Positions 37,555 to 46,510 are shown, numbered from the stretch's first letter. The stretch is 64,000 bases of DNA from Burkholderia sp. Ac-20365 (GCF_017104715.1 NZ_JAAGPI010000041.1:1-64000); one strand, 5' to 3'. The notes: generated by a model not told the origin, from the letters alone. Numbers and translations are program-made.

Positions 37555-38334
37555 TCAGCGTGCGGCGGTTGCCGCGACAGCTGCACTGCAGATTGCCAGG
37601 AAATCCTTATCCTTCAACGACGCGCCGCCGATCAGACCGCCGTCGATATCCTGCTGGCTGAACAGGTCTTCCGCGTTCTCCGGCTTCACACTGCCGCCGT
37701 ACAGCAGCAGCACGTCAGCGGCATCGCCGCCCTTCGCCACGAGACGCGCGCGCAGGAACGCGTGAACATCTTGTGCCTGCTGCGCCGTTGCACTCTTGCC
37801 GGTGCCGATCGCCCATACGGGTTCGTAAGCAACGACGAGACGCGCCGCATCTTCCACCGACAGCTTCTCGAGCACCGCATCGAGTTGCGCACCGACGACC
37901 TGCTCCGTCTTCCCGCTCTCACGCTCTTCAAGCGTTTCGCCGACGCAAACGATCGGCGTCAAACCCGCTTCTAGCGCGCGCTGCGTTTTTACGGCAACGA
38001 TCTCCGCGCTTTCGCGATGATACGCACGGCGCTCCGAGTGCCCGACGATCGCGAACGTCACGCCAAACTCAGCCGCCATCTCGGCTGCGACTTCGCCGGT
38101 ATAAGCACCTTGCGTGTACGCGGAGACATCCTGCACACCCCACGCGACGCAGCCGCTTTCGAGCAGCGTTTGCGCCTGCGCCAGATAGGGGCACGGCACA
38201 CACACGCCGACTCGCACATCTTCCGGAAGATCTTCCGCACCGCGCGATACCGCCTGCAGCAGCACACGGTTATCGGCCAGCCGGCCGTGCATCTTCCAGT
38301 TACCGACTACCAGTTTTGCTCGTTGTTTCGCCAT
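37555..38334 (-). CDS. tpiA: triosephosphate isomerase
   Basis: The start is set at the ATG at 38334 (MAKQRAKLVVGNWKMHG); upstream frame is not conserved. The 259-residue TIM barrel has Asn-Lys in NWKMHG, the catalytic His in FAIVGHSERR, the catalytic Glu in VAYEPVWAIGTG and the phosphate loop in LLYGGSVKPEN. It interconverts dihydroxyacetone phosphate and glyceraldehyde 3-phosphate. It is 85 bp upstream of secG. Confidence 0.97.
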   Translation of the reverse strand: MAKQRAKLVVGNWKMHGRLADNRVLLQAVSRGAEDLPEDVRVGVCVPCPYLAQAQTLLESGCVAWGVQDVSAYTQGAYTGEVAAEMAAEFGVTFAIVGHSERRAYHRESAEIVAVKTQRALEAGLTPIVCVGETLEERESGKTEQVVGAQLDAVLEKLSVEDAARLVVAYEPVWAIGTGKSATAQQAQDVHAFLRARLVAKGGDAADVLLLYGGSVKPENAEDLFSQQDIDGGLIGGASLKDKDFLAICSAAVAATAAR

Positions 38335-38489
38335 CGTCTCGCTCGTTTTATCGTGGTACGGGTGATGAGCGCGTCCGCTTCGTCGGCGCCCGGTACCCGC
38401 TCCGCATGCAAAAACCATGCAGAACGCGCAAAACACGCGATTTTACTGTGTGCTGACAGACTGGGTCAAACTCAATTAAACGAGCGCTG

Positions 38490-39506
38490 TCAAGCACCCG
38501 CACCCCAATTCAGCACGATCTTACCGACATGCGTGCTGCTCTCCATCAGTTCGTGCGCCTGCGCGGCCTGCGCGGCGGGGAATACCTTGTAGATCACCGG
38601 CTTGATCGCGCCGTCTTCGAGATGCGGCCAGACTCGCTCTTTCAGTTGCGCCGCGATCTTCGCCTTGAACTCGACGGGCCGCGGACGCAGCGTCGAGCCC
38701 GTGACCGTGAGCCTCCGACGCAGAATGTCGTTCAGGTTCACTTCCGCCTTCGCACCGCCCAGCAGCGCGATGATGGCGAGACGGCCGCCATCGGCGAGCG
38801 CCTTCAGTTCGCGCGGCACATAGCTGCCCGCCACCATATCGAGAATCACGTCGACACCGCGATCGTTCGTGAGAGACTTGATCACCTCGACGAAATCTTC
38901 CGTCTTGTAGTTGATCGCCCGCTCCGCACCGATCTCTTCGCAGGCTCGGCACTTCTCGTCCGTACCGGCCGTCGCAAACACGCGATAGCCGAGCGCATGC
39001 GCAATCTGGATCGCCGTCACGCCGATACCGCTCGAGCCGCCCTGTACCAGAAACGTTTCGTTTTCGCCGCCCTCGCCTTTGCCGAGCATCGCACGGTCAA
39101 AAACATTGCTCCAGACCGTGAAAAACGTCTCAGGCAATGCAGCCGCTTCAATATCCGAGAAACCCTTCGGCACCGGCAGACATTGCAGCAGCGGCACGGT
39201 CGCATATTCCGCATAACCGCCGCCCGCCATCAGCGCGCACACACGGTCGCCGATCTTCAGGCCGAACGAATTACGCTTCTCGTCGATATTTCCGCCGACG
39301 ATTTCGCCTGCCACTTCCAGGCCCGGCAGATCCGACGCGCCCGGCGGCGGCGCATAACCGCCCTTGCGCTGGAAAACGTCTGGCCGGTTCACGCCCGACG
39401 CGGACACCTTGATCAGCACTTCGCCCGCCTTCGGCTCGGGCATCGGCCGCTCGGCGAGTTTCAAGACTTCCGGCGCACCGAATTCGGTGATTTCGATTGC
39501 GTTCAT
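38490..39506 (-). CDS. NAD(P)H-quinone oxidoreductase, zeta-crystallin type
   Basis: The start is at the ATG at 39506 (MNAIEITEFGAPEVL) after GGGAGAG. The 338-residue medium-chain reductase lacks the catalytic zinc ligands of alcohol dehydrogenases. It has the cofactor motif QGGSSGIGVTAIQIAHALG and an N-terminal GroES-like domain with SGVNRPDVFQRKGGYAPP. It matches the PIG3-like quinone oxidoreductase group that reduces quinones with NADPH. It is transcribed towards tpiA, 155 bp away. Confidence 0.88.
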   Translation of the reverse strand: MNAIEITEFGAPEVLKLAERPMPEPKAGEVLIKVSASGVNRPDVFQRKGGYAPPPGASDLPGLEVAGEIVGGNIDEKRNSFGLKIGDRVCALMAGGGYAEYATVPLLQCLPVPKGFSDIEAAALPETFFTVWSNVFDRAMLGKGEGGENETFLVQGGSSGIGVTAIQIAHALGYRVFATAGTDEKCRACEEIGAERAINYKTEDFVEVIKSLTNDRGVDVILDMVAGSYVPRELKALADGGRLAIIALLGGAKAEVNLNDILRRRLTVTGSTLRPRPVEFKAKIAAQLKERVWPHLEDGAIKPVIYKVFPAAQAAQAHELMESSTHVGKIVLNWGAGA

Positions 39507-39582
39507 CGTCGTCTCTCCCAAGGTCTGGATTGCGCTGCGAGCCGGTCACATAACCCGTTCGCACTGCAATCCACCCTACATG

Positions 39583-39616
39583 AAAAACGGCCGGCGCGCA
39601 GTTGCGCTACCGGCCG
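39583..39616 (-). terminator. rho-independent terminator of pnp
   Basis: On the minus strand a CGGCCGG-based stem of about 12 bp, with small mismatches, is followed by TTTTTC, 16 bp after the pnp stop codon. Confidence 0.85.
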
Positions 39617-39632
39617 CTCTACCATTACCGCA

Positions 39633-41771
39633 TTACTGCTGCGGCGTCGGTTCCGATTGCGGTGCTTCGTTCAGCAGTGCCTTCGCCGACAGACGCACAC
39701 GACCCTTCTCGTCCGTCTGGATGACCTTGACCTTCACTTGCTGGCCTTCCTTCAGGTAGTCGTTGATGTCCTTGATGCGCTCGTTAGCGATTTCGGAGAT
39801 GTGCAGCAGACCATCCTTGCCCGGCAGTAGATTCACGATCGCGCCGAAGTCCAGCAGCTTGAGAATCGTGCCTTCGTAGACCTGGCCGACTTCCACTTCT
39901 GCCGTGATGTTCTCGATGCGCTTCTTCGCTTCGGCCATGCCTTCGCTGCTCGTGCTCGCGATCGTGACGACGCCGTCGTCCGAAATGTCGATCGTCGTGC
40001 CCGTTTCTTCCGTCAGCGCGCGGATCACCGAACCGCCCTTGCCGATCACGTCGCGGATCTTTTCCGGATTGATCTTGATGGTGATCATGCGCGGTGCGTA
40101 CGCCGACATTTCCGTGTTCACGCCCGACACCGCCGAGGTCATCTTGTCGAGGATATGCAGACGACCTTCCTTCGCTTGCGCGAGGGCAACCTGCATGATT
40201 TCCTTCGTGATGCCCTGGATCTTGATGTCCATCTGCAGTGCCGTCACGCCATTCGACGTACCCGCCACCTTGAAGTCCATGTCACCGAGGTGATCTTCGT
40301 CGCCGAGGATGTCGGTCAGCACGGCAAACTTGTTGCCTTCGAGAATCAGGCCCATCGCGATACCCGCGACGTGTGCCTTCATCGGCACGCCGGCGTCCAT
40401 CAGCGCGAGGCAGCCGCCGCACACCGATGCCATCGACGACGAACCGTTCGATTCCGTGATTTCCGACACGACGCGGATCGAGTAACCGAACTCTTCCGCG
40501 CTCGGCAGACACGCGATCAGCGCGCGCTTCGCGAGGCGGCCGTGACCGATTTCGCGGCGCTTCGGCGAACCGACGCGGCCCGTTTCGCCCGTAGCGAACG
40601 GAGGCATGTTGTAGTGGAGCATGAAGCGGTCGCGGTACTCGCCTTCGAGCGCGTCGATGATCTGCTCATCGCCCTTCGTGCCGAGCGTTGCGACGACCAG
40701 CGCCTGCGTTTCGCCACGCGTGAACAGCGCCGAACCGTGCGTACGCGGCAGGACGCCCGTACGGATTTCGATCGGGCGCACTGTGCGCGTGTCGCGGCCG
40801 TCGATACGCGGCTCGCCGTTCAGGATCTGCGAACGGACGATCTTCGCTTCGATGTCGAACAGCACGTTGCCCACCGACGCCTTGTCGGCTGCTGCCGTGC
40901 CCGCTGCTGCCGCTTCTTCTTCGAGCTTGGCTTGCGTCGCTGCGTAGACTTCCTTCAGCTTCGCCGAGCGAGCCTGCTTGTCGCGCGTCTGATACGCCGA
41001 CAGCAGTTCGTTGCCCGCGATTTCGTTGACGCGCGAGATCAGCGCTTCGTTCTTCGGCGCCGGCTTCCAGTCCCATTCCGGCTTGCCGCCTTCACGAACC
41101 AGTTCGTGGATCGCGTCGATAGCCGTTTGCATCTGCTCGTGACCGTACACGACAGCGCCCAGCATCACGTCTTCCGGCAGCTGATCGGCTTCCGATTCAA
41201 CCATCAGCACCGCGCGTTCCGTACCGGCGACGACGAGGTCCAGACGCGATTCCTTGCTTTGCGAACGGGTCGGGTTCAGCACGTACTCGTTGTTGATGTA
41301 CGCAACGCGCGCAGCACCGACGGGGCCGTTGAACGGCAGGCCCGACACAGCGAGTGCCGCCGACGCGCCGATCAGCGCGGGGATGTCAGCGGGGACTTCC
41401 GGGTTGATCGACATCACGTGGATGACGACCTGCACTTCGTTGTAGAAGCCTTCCGGGAAGAGCGGGCGCAGCGGACGGTCGATCAGGCGCGAGATCAGCG
41501 TTTCGCCTTCCGACGGACGGCCTTCGCGACGGAAGAAGCCGCCGGGGATCTTGCCAGCCGAGTAGGTCTTTTCGAGGTAATCGACGGTCAACGGGAAGAA
41601 GTCCTGACCCGGCTTTGCCGTCTTCGCACCGACCACTGTGGCCAGCACGACGGTGTCTTCGATGTCGACGAGCACGGCACCGCTTGCCTGGCGGGCGATT
41701 TCACCCGTTTCCATGCGAACCGTATGCTGGCCCCACTTGAACTCTTTGACGACCTTGTTAAACAGAGACAT
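39633..41771 (-). CDS. pnp: polyribonucleotide nucleotidyltransferase (PNPase)
   Basis: The 712-residue protein has two RNase PH domains (about 1-140 and 310-540), a linker helical domain, a KH domain with VIGKGGSVIRAL and an S1 domain with VGQVYEGTILKLLDFGAIVNL. It degrades RNA by phosphorolysis from the 3' end and is part of the RNA degradosome in many bacteria. The ATG at 41771 has a full GGAGGA 5 nt upstream. It lies downstream of rpsO as usual, with a leader hairpin between them. Confidence 0.97.
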   Translation of the reverse strand: MSLFNKVVKEFKWGQHTVRMETGEIARQASGAVLVDIEDTVVLATVVGAKTAKPGQDFFPLTVDYLEKTYSAGKIPGGFFRREGRPSEGETLISRLIDRPLRPLFPEGFYNEVQVVIHVMSINPEVPADIPALIGASAALAVSGLPFNGPVGAARVAYINNEYVLNPTRSQSKESRLDLVVAGTERAVLMVESEADQLPEDVMLGAVVYGHEQMQTAIDAIHELVREGGKPEWDWKPAPKNEALISRVNEIAGNELLSAYQTRDKQARSAKLKEVYAATQAKLEEEAAAAGTAAADKASVGNVLFDIEAKIVRSQILNGEPRIDGRDTRTVRPIEIRTGVLPRTHGSALFTRGETQALVVATLGTKGDEQIIDALEGEYRDRFMLHYNMPPFATGETGRVGSPKRREIGHGRLAKRALIACLPSAEEFGYSIRVVSEITESNGSSSMASVCGGCLALMDAGVPMKAHVAGIAMGLILEGNKFAVLTDILGDEDHLGDMDFKVAGTSNGVTALQMDIKIQGITKEIMQVALAQAKEGRLHILDKMTSAVSGVNTEMSAYAPRMITIKINPEKIRDVIGKGGSVIRALTEETGTTIDISDDGVVTIASTSSEGMAEAKKRIENITAEVEVGQVYEGTILKLLDFGAIVNLLPGKDGLLHISEIANERIKDINDYLKEGQQVKVKVIQTDEKGRVRLSAKALLNEAPQSEPTPQQ

Positions 41772-41856
41772 TTGTCCTCCTTGATCTTTTAGTCATGCCG
41801 CGCAACGACGCGCGGCACCGCAGGACCGAAGCCTTTTGGGTAGAGGAGTGTTATGC

Positions 41857-41907
41857 CATTCCAGAGAACCGCGTGGATGGATCCGTTGCACGCGAACCGC
41901 TGGAATG
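41857..41907 (-). promoter_or_regulatory. long hairpin in the pnp leader (possible RNase III site)
   Basis: CATTCCAG and CTGGAATG flank a partly paired core with GCGTG/CACGC, forming one about 50-nt stem-loop 85 nt upstream of the pnp start. In E. coli a long leader hairpin between rpsO and pnp is cut by RNase III, which starts PNPase autoregulation. The position matches but the sequence is not the E. coli one, so the role is inferred. The remaining sequence 41772-42026 holds no gene I can support. Confidence 0.45.
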
Positions 41908-42026
41908 ACACAGCGCCCTACCCTGAAGCCCGGTTTTGAATCGTCCGGCCTTGATTCTTGTTACCCGCGACGCAACCGGCACGCCGGGCGGGTGAACAAC
42001 GGCAAACTTCACATGAAGCGCACCGT

Positions 42027-42068
42027 TGAAAAACAAAATGCCTGTATCAGCGGAACTGACACAGGCAT
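42027..42068 (-). terminator. rho-independent terminator of rpsO
   Basis: A 13-bp stem, ATGCCTGTATCAG with one mismatch to its partner CTGACACAGGCAT, has a CGGAA loop, then TTTTGTTTTT on the minus strand. It lies 30 bp after the rpsO stop. Confidence 0.9.
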
Positions 42069-42097
42069 CTTGCTGACAGAAAGTCCGATGCGCCGGA

Positions 42098-42367
42098 TTA
42101 CTTACGCAGACCCAGCTTCTCGATCAGAGCGCGGTAACGATCAGCGTCCTTGCCCTTCAGGTAGTCGAGCAGCTTGCGGCGACGGCTCACCATGCGCAGC
42201 AGACCGCGGCGGCTGTGGTGATCCTTCGAGTGGGCCTTGAAGTGAACCGTCAGTTCGTTGATGCGCGTGGTCAGCAGAGCGACCTGAACTTCGGGGGAGC
42301 CGGTGTCGTTAGCAGCGCGTGCGAATTGCGCGACGACGTCGGATTTCTTGATTTCAGCTACGGACAT
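42098..42367 (-). CDS. rpsO: 30S ribosomal protein S15
   Basis: The start at the ATG at 42367 (MSVAEIKKSDVVAQFARAANDTGSPEVQ) gives the standard 89 residues; upstream frame is not coding. The signature LTEHFKxHxKDHHSRRGL is present as LTVHFKAHSKDHHSRRGL, as is VSRRRKLLDYLK. It binds the central domain of 16S rRNA. It is followed by its own terminator and then pnp. Confidence 0.98.
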   Translation of the reverse strand: MSVAEIKKSDVVAQFARAANDTGSPEVQVALLTTRINELTVHFKAHSKDHHSRRGLLRMVSRRRKLLDYLKGKDADRYRALIEKLGLRK

Positions 42368-42524
42368 GTTGATTTCCTTTGAATCACAGGCGGTCACGGA
42401 AGAAGGGCCGTGCCGTGGGTTACAACAAAACGAGTCGCGTATTGTAGCACAGCCCTGCAATCCGTCGAACCCTGCCGGTTCGGGCCCAGCTTCTGGACGC
42501 TGTAGGCCTCGGGAAGGACTACGT

Positions 42525-43808
42525 TCAGGGCCGCTTCATCTGGCACGTCGTCGGCGCAAGCGTGCGCTCGGGCGCCAGCGCCAGAACCGTCCGGAACCCG
42601 TAGCCAGAGCCTTCGTTGTCGAAATGGACGCCCGACGTGCCCGCCTTGTCCATCTCCATCACGTAAAGGGGCTGGATCAGCTGGTGATCGTCGGCGCGCA
42701 TCCACGACGCATGGAAGCCGTTGTCGTACTTCATCCCTTCCAGCGCCTTCGCGACCTTTTCGGGCTGCGCGCTCCCTGCTCTGGTCATCGCGGCCGCCAG
42801 CATTTCGATCATCAGCGGCATGCGCAGCACGGGGTAATCGTCCGATGCGGCCGGGAAACGCTGGTGGAACGACCCGTACCACGCGTCCGACGCCGCGCCG
42901 CCTGCGTTCGGATGCCAGTCCGCCACGGCGATCACGCGCTTCACGCCGGCATCGCCAAGCGCCGCCGGCGCGCCAAGGCTGTTGCCGTAGAACGTGTAGA
43001 ACTTGGTGTCGAGGCCCTGCTCGCGCGCCGCTTTCACCAGCAGCGTCAGATCGTTGCCCCAGTTGCCCGTAATCACCGCATCCGCGCCGCTCGCGCGAAT
43101 CTTCGCGATATACGGCGCGAAATCTTTCACACGGCCGATCGGATGAAATTCATCGCCGACCACGGCGACATCCGGCCGCTTCGAGGCGAGCGCCGCGCGC
43201 GCGAGCGTGCTCACGTCGTGCCCGAAGCTGTAGTCCTGATTCAGCAGATAGACCTTCTTCACCGATTTATCGCGCTGGATCACATCGGCGAGCGCGTCCA
43301 TCCGCATGCCCGCATGCGCGTCGAAGCGAAAATGCCAGAAGCTGCAGTTCGCGTTGGTGAGCGCGGGGTCGTCGGCGGAATAGTTGAGGAACAGTTCTCG
43401 GTTGTCGGGCTCGCGCGTGTTCTGCTTGTCGATCGCCGTCAGCAACGCAGCCGCCACGGCCGAACTGTTGCCTTGCGTGATGAAGCCGATGTGCCTGTCG
43501 GCGGCCGCGCGCAGTTGCACCAGCGCCTCTTCCGCGCTGCCCTTGCTGTCGAGCACGACGAGTTCGAGCGGATGCGCGCCGTCCGCGAGCTTCACGCCGC
43601 CGCGCGCGTTGACCGTTTCGACACCGAAACGCAGGTTTCGCTCGACGGCCGCACCCGCGTTGGCGAACGGGCCGGACATGCCCTCGATCATCGCAATGCG
43701 GATCGGCGCACCGGCGGGCGCCGCTTGCGCGTGCACGCCCGTTGCAGGAACCGATGCTGCCGCCAGCGTCATCGCCGCCATTACCGCCTTCGCCCACTTT
43801 GCTTTCAT
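42525..43808 (-). CDS. ABC transporter periplasmic substrate-binding protein (LivJ/K-type)
   Basis: The 427-residue protein has a Sec signal peptide (MKAKWAKAVMAAMTLAAASVP, probable cleavage near VHA-QA, residue 28). The type I periplasmic binding fold starts APIRIAMIEGMSGPFANAG, as in branched-chain amino acid and amide binding proteins. Segments ITGNWGNDLTLLVKAA and YNGFHASWMRADDHQ-like DNGFHASWMRADDHQ fit the family. No permease or ATPase genes are adjacent, so it is an orphan binding protein and the ligand is unknown. It is divergent from the lipoprotein gene. Confidence 0.86.
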   Translation of the reverse strand: MKAKWAKAVMAAMTLAAASVPATGVHAQAAPAGAPIRIAMIEGMSGPFANAGAAVERNLRFGVETVNARGGVKLADGAHPLELVVLDSKGSAEEALVQLRAAADRHIGFITQGNSSAVAAALLTAIDKQNTREPDNRELFLNYSADDPALTNANCSFWHFRFDAHAGMRMDALADVIQRDKSVKKVYLLNQDYSFGHDVSTLARAALASKRPDVAVVGDEFHPIGRVKDFAPYIAKIRASGADAVITGNWGNDLTLLVKAAREQGLDTKFYTFYGNSLGAPAALGDAGVKRVIAVADWHPNAGGAASDAWYGSFHQRFPAASDDYPVLRMPLMIEMLAAAMTRAGSAQPEKVAKALEGMKYDNGFHASWMRADDHQLIQPLYVMEMDKAGTSGVHFDNEGSGYGFRTVLALAPERTLAPTTCQMKRP

Positions 43809-43987
43809 CAGCGTCTCATCTGTCGATCGAAGCGCGGATCATAGGACGGCACGCTGACCACAGGCAAGCAGCTAGCGGGCGAAAACCCGTCGCAGCGGGC
43901 GAACGTCCGACAAATCTTTTGGCGCGGCGCATGTCAAAATATCTGACCAGAACAACAACCAGCCATCGAACACCATTGGAGGTGTCC

Positions 43988-44512
43988 ATGCTCAACCACC
44001 TTTCATCCGCGCGCCCGGTGCGCGGCGCGCTCGCGGCACTCGCCTGCGCCCTTGTGCTCGCCGGCTGCGCGCAGCCGTGGCAGAACTATCAGGCCGGCGC
44101 GGATCAATCGACGATCGTCGCGCGCCTCGGCCCGCCGCGCGAAGTCTACGACCTGCCCAACGGCGGCAAGCGCCTGATGTGGCCGACACAGCCGATGGGT
44201 GAATACACCACCGCCGCTGACGTCGACGCGTCCGGCAAGATCATCAACGTGCGCCAGGTGCTGCAGCCGAACGAGTTCTATCGCGCGGAAATCGGTAAAT
44301 GGACGCGCGATGACGTGCTGGTCAATTTCGGACGCCCGGTCGAAACGAACTACTTTCCGCTGATGAAGCGCGAGGTGTGGACCTATCGCTACCTGGAAGA
44401 CAACGTCTGGTACATGATGTACAGCTTCTATTTCGACGATCAGGGCATTTTGCGTCTGACGCAGAAGACGCCGGATCCGCTGCACGATCCGGACCGACGC
44501 AGCCTGTTCTGA
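43988..44512 (+). CDS. BamE/SmpA-like outer membrane lipoprotein
   Basis: The start at the ATG at 43988 is preceded by GGAGGTGT. The 174-residue lipoprotein has signal sequence ending in the lipobox LAGC (Cys about residue 24); the +2 residue is Ala, which predicts outer-membrane sorting. The mature part has two BamE-like halves with DQSTIVARLGPPREVYDLPNGGKRL and TRDDVLVNFGRPVETN. Tyr-rich YRYLEDNVWYMMYSFYF follows. It may take part in envelope assembly, but true bamE is normally shorter, so this is a paralogue. Confidence 0.8.
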   Translation: MLNHLSSARPVRGALAALACALVLAGCAQPWQNYQAGADQSTIVARLGPPREVYDLPNGGKRLMWPTQPMGEYTTAADVDASGKIINVRQVLQPNEFYRAEIGKWTRDDVLVNFGRPVETNYFPLMKREVWTYRYLEDNVWYMMYSFYFDDQGILRLTQKTPDPLHDPDRRSLF

Positions 44513-44551
44513 GCTGTTTCGCCACGAATTAGGACTTAGCGCACACACAAA

Positions 44552-44579
44552 GAAAAACCCCGCCGCAGCGGGGTTTTTC
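44552..44579. terminator. bidirectional rho-independent terminator
   Basis: GAAAAACCCCGC / GCGGGGTTTTTC forms a near-perfect stem with a 4-nt loop between the converging lipoprotein gene and leuA, so it can serve both directions. Confidence 0.93.
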
Positions 44580-44608
44580 TCATCGCGGCCTAACGCCGCC
44601 CGAAAGCA

Positions 44609-46159
44609 TCAGATTTCCGAGCGCTGCGGATTCACCTTGTCATGGCCCGCGCCGAGTCGGTTCAGCGCCGACAGATACGCCTTGGCCGAAGCCGCGACAA
44701 TATCCGGATCGGTGCCGATGCCATTCACGATCCGCCCCGCCTTCGACAGACGCACGGTCACTTCGCCCTGCGCCTGCGTACCCGTGGTGATTGCGTTGAC
44801 CGAGTACAGCAGCAGTTCCGAGCCGCTGCCCACTTCTGTTTCGATCGCATTCAGCGTGGCATCGACGGGACCGTTGCCGTTCGCTTCGCCGACCACTTCC
44901 TTGCCCTCGACCGAGAACACGATGCGCGCGTGCGGACGCTCGCCCGTTTCCGAGTGCTGCGACAGCGAGACGAACTTGTAGTGTTCCTTTTCCTGCGCTT
45001 CCGCGGACTCTTCCGTGACGATCGCGATGATGTCTTCGTCGAAGATCTCGGACTTGCGGTCCGCGAGTTCCTTGAAGCGCTGGAATGCGAGGTTCAGTTC
45101 GCTTTCGCTGTCGAGCGAGATCCCCAGTTCCTGCAGACGCTGCTTGAACGCGTTACGGCCCGACAGCTTGCCGAGCACGATCTTGTTCGCGGTCCAGCCC
45201 ACATCTTCGGCGCGCATGATTTCGTAGGTGTCACGCGCCTTCAGCACGCCGTCCTGGTGGATGCCCGACGCGTGCGCAAAAGCGTTCGCGCCGACCACTG
45301 CCTTGTTCGGCTGCACGACGAAACCCGTGATCTGCGACACGAGCTTCGACGCCGGCACGATTTGCGTCGTATCGATGCCCAGATCGAGACCGAAATAATC
45401 CTTGCGCGTGCGCACCGCCATCACAATTTCTTCGAGCGATGTATTGCCCGCGCGCTCGCCGAGACCGTTGATCGTGCACTCCACCTGACGCGCGCCGCCG
45501 ATCTGCACGCCAGCCAGCGAGTTCGCGACGGCCATGCCGAGGTCGTTATGGCAGTGCACCGAGAACACGGCCTTATCCGAGTTCGGAATGCGCTCGCGCA
45601 GCGTCTTCACGAGATTGCCGTACAGTTCCGGCACACCGTAGCCGACGGTATCGGCGATGTTGATGGTCGTCGCGCCTTCCGCGATGACGGCTTCGAGCAC
45701 GCGGCACAGAAAGTCCATATCCGAGCGGCTGCCGTCTTCCGGCGAGAATTCCACATCGTTCGTGAACTTACGCGCGAAACGCACGGCCAGCTTCGCCTGC
45801 TCGAACACCTGTTCGGGCGTCATGCGCAGCTTCTTTTCCATGTGCAGCGGCGACGTCGCGATGAACGTGTGTATGCGGAAATGGTCGGCGGGTTTCAGGG
45901 CGTCAGCGGCGCGCTGGATGTCCTTGTCGTTCGCGCGGGCGAGCGAGCAGATCGTGCTGTCCTTGATCATGCCGGCGATCGTGTGGATCGCGTCGAAGTC
46001 GCCGTTCGAGCTGGCGGCGAAGCCTGCTTCGATCACGTCGACTTTCATCCGTTCGAGCTGCTTGGCGATACGGATCTTTTCTTCCTTCGTCATCGACGCA
46101 CCGGGCGATTGTTCGCCGTCACGCAAGGTCGTGTCGAAAATGATGAGCTTGTCTGCCAT
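44609..46159 (-). CDS. leuA: 2-isopropylmalate synthase
   Basis: The 516-residue protein has a catalytic TIM barrel starting IIFDTTLRDGEQSPGASM with the metal and substrate residues (Arg, Asp). The metal-binding VHCHNDLGMAVANSLAG is present, and a C-terminal regulatory domain (about 390-505) that normally binds leucine for feedback inhibition. It condenses acetyl-CoA with 2-ketoisovalerate, the first leucine-specific step. GGAG lies before the ATG at 46159. It is preceded by a leucine-rich leader peptide and a putative promoter, and a palindromic element separates it from pssA. Confidence 0.97.
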   Translation of the reverse strand: MADKLIIFDTTLRDGEQSPGASMTKEEKIRIAKQLERMKVDVIEAGFAASSNGDFDAIHTIAGMIKDSTICSLARANDKDIQRAADALKPADHFRIHTFIATSPLHMEKKLRMTPEQVFEQAKLAVRFARKFTNDVEFSPEDGSRSDMDFLCRVLEAVIAEGATTINIADTVGYGVPELYGNLVKTLRERIPNSDKAVFSVHCHNDLGMAVANSLAGVQIGGARQVECTINGLGERAGNTSLEEIVMAVRTRKDYFGLDLGIDTTQIVPASKLVSQITGFVVQPNKAVVGANAFAHASGIHQDGVLKARDTYEIMRAEDVGWTANKIVLGKLSGRNAFKQRLQELGISLDSESELNLAFQRFKELADRKSEIFDEDIIAIVTEESAEAQEKEHYKFVSLSQHSETGERPHARIVFSVEGKEVVGEANGNGPVDATLNAIETEVGSGSELLLYSVNAITTGTQAQGEVTVRLSKAGRIVNGIGTDPDIVAASAKAYLSALNRLGAGHDKVNPQRSEI

Positions 46160-46274
46160 CTCGGGTCTCCAGGGGGATTCGGTCAGTTTGAATTGGAAAA
46201 CGGAATTCGAGTGTTTGCGCCACCACCGCAGGCGACGCTAGACAACGAACGAGGCAGACGGAGGGCGAAAACGA

Positions 46275-46358
46275 TCAGCGCGGCAGGCGCGCTAGCGCTA
46301 GCGAGCGTAGTAGCTTGCCGGCTTGAAGAGACAGGAAGGGGAACTTGGAAAGTGCCAT
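46275..46358 (-). CDS. leuL: leuA leader peptide (leucine-rich, predicted attenuator)
   Basis: The 27-codon frame (begins MALSKFPFLSLQAGKL, ends RLPR, TGA) has eight leucines, four encoded by CTA (two adjacent, then CTA-GCG-CTA). CTA is strongly avoided in this GC-rich genome, so clustered CTA codons are unlikely by chance and are the kind of codon used in known leucine attenuators. It has no Shine-Dalgarno; the predicted promoter puts the transcription start at or next to the A of the ATG, implying a leaderless message. A hairpin AGCGCG-CCTGC-CGCGCT followed by a TTTT stretch overlaps its 3' end, and CGCTAGCGCTAGCG covers the CTA codons. The symbol is by analogy with E. coli leuL. Confidence 0.6.
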   Translation of the reverse strand: MALSKFPFLSLQAGKLLRSLALARLPR

Positions 46359-46365
46359 GCCAGAG

Positions 46366-46394
46366 ACTATAGCGGCAATGCCGCAAACGTGCAA
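46366..46394 (-). promoter_or_regulatory. putative sigma70 promoter of leuL-leuA
   Basis: On the minus strand the -35 TTGCAC (46389-46394), 17 bp and the -10 TATAGT (46366-46371) are followed 7 nt later by the leader peptide ATG. The -35 is a weak match; the -10 is good. The spacing predicts a start at the A of the ATG or within a base or two of it. Confidence 0.5.
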
Positions 46395-46450
46395 TTGGGG
46401 AGGCCCGGTAGGGGCCTGGGTTTTGGGTTTTCGTGTTTCTGGTCTTTTTT

Positions 46451-46510
46451 CGCTGGCCTCCGCGTTTTGTTATCGGTTCTTCATGCGGTGTTCCTCTGCG
46501 GGGCGGCAGT
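46451..46510 (+). repeat. degenerate partial copy of the palindromic element's left end
   Basis: CGCTGGCCTCCGCG, then TTCATGCGGTGTTCCTCTG and CGGGGCGGCAGTTACTTCGCC, match the first 70 or so bases of the large element with several changes. It sits in direct orientation about 45 bp before copy B. It lacks the hairpins and the right arm, so it is a decayed remnant or a partial duplication. Confidence 0.7.

Noticed and set aside
41836..42240. 134-residue + frame between pnp and rpsO
   Set aside because: Antisense to the leader and rpsO, lacking any domain; explained by the hairpin and terminator.
46183..46386. 67-residue minus frame over the leuA leader
   Set aside because: Overlaps the leader peptide in another frame, low-complexity, no ribosome site; the 27-codon frame with CTA codons is preferred.
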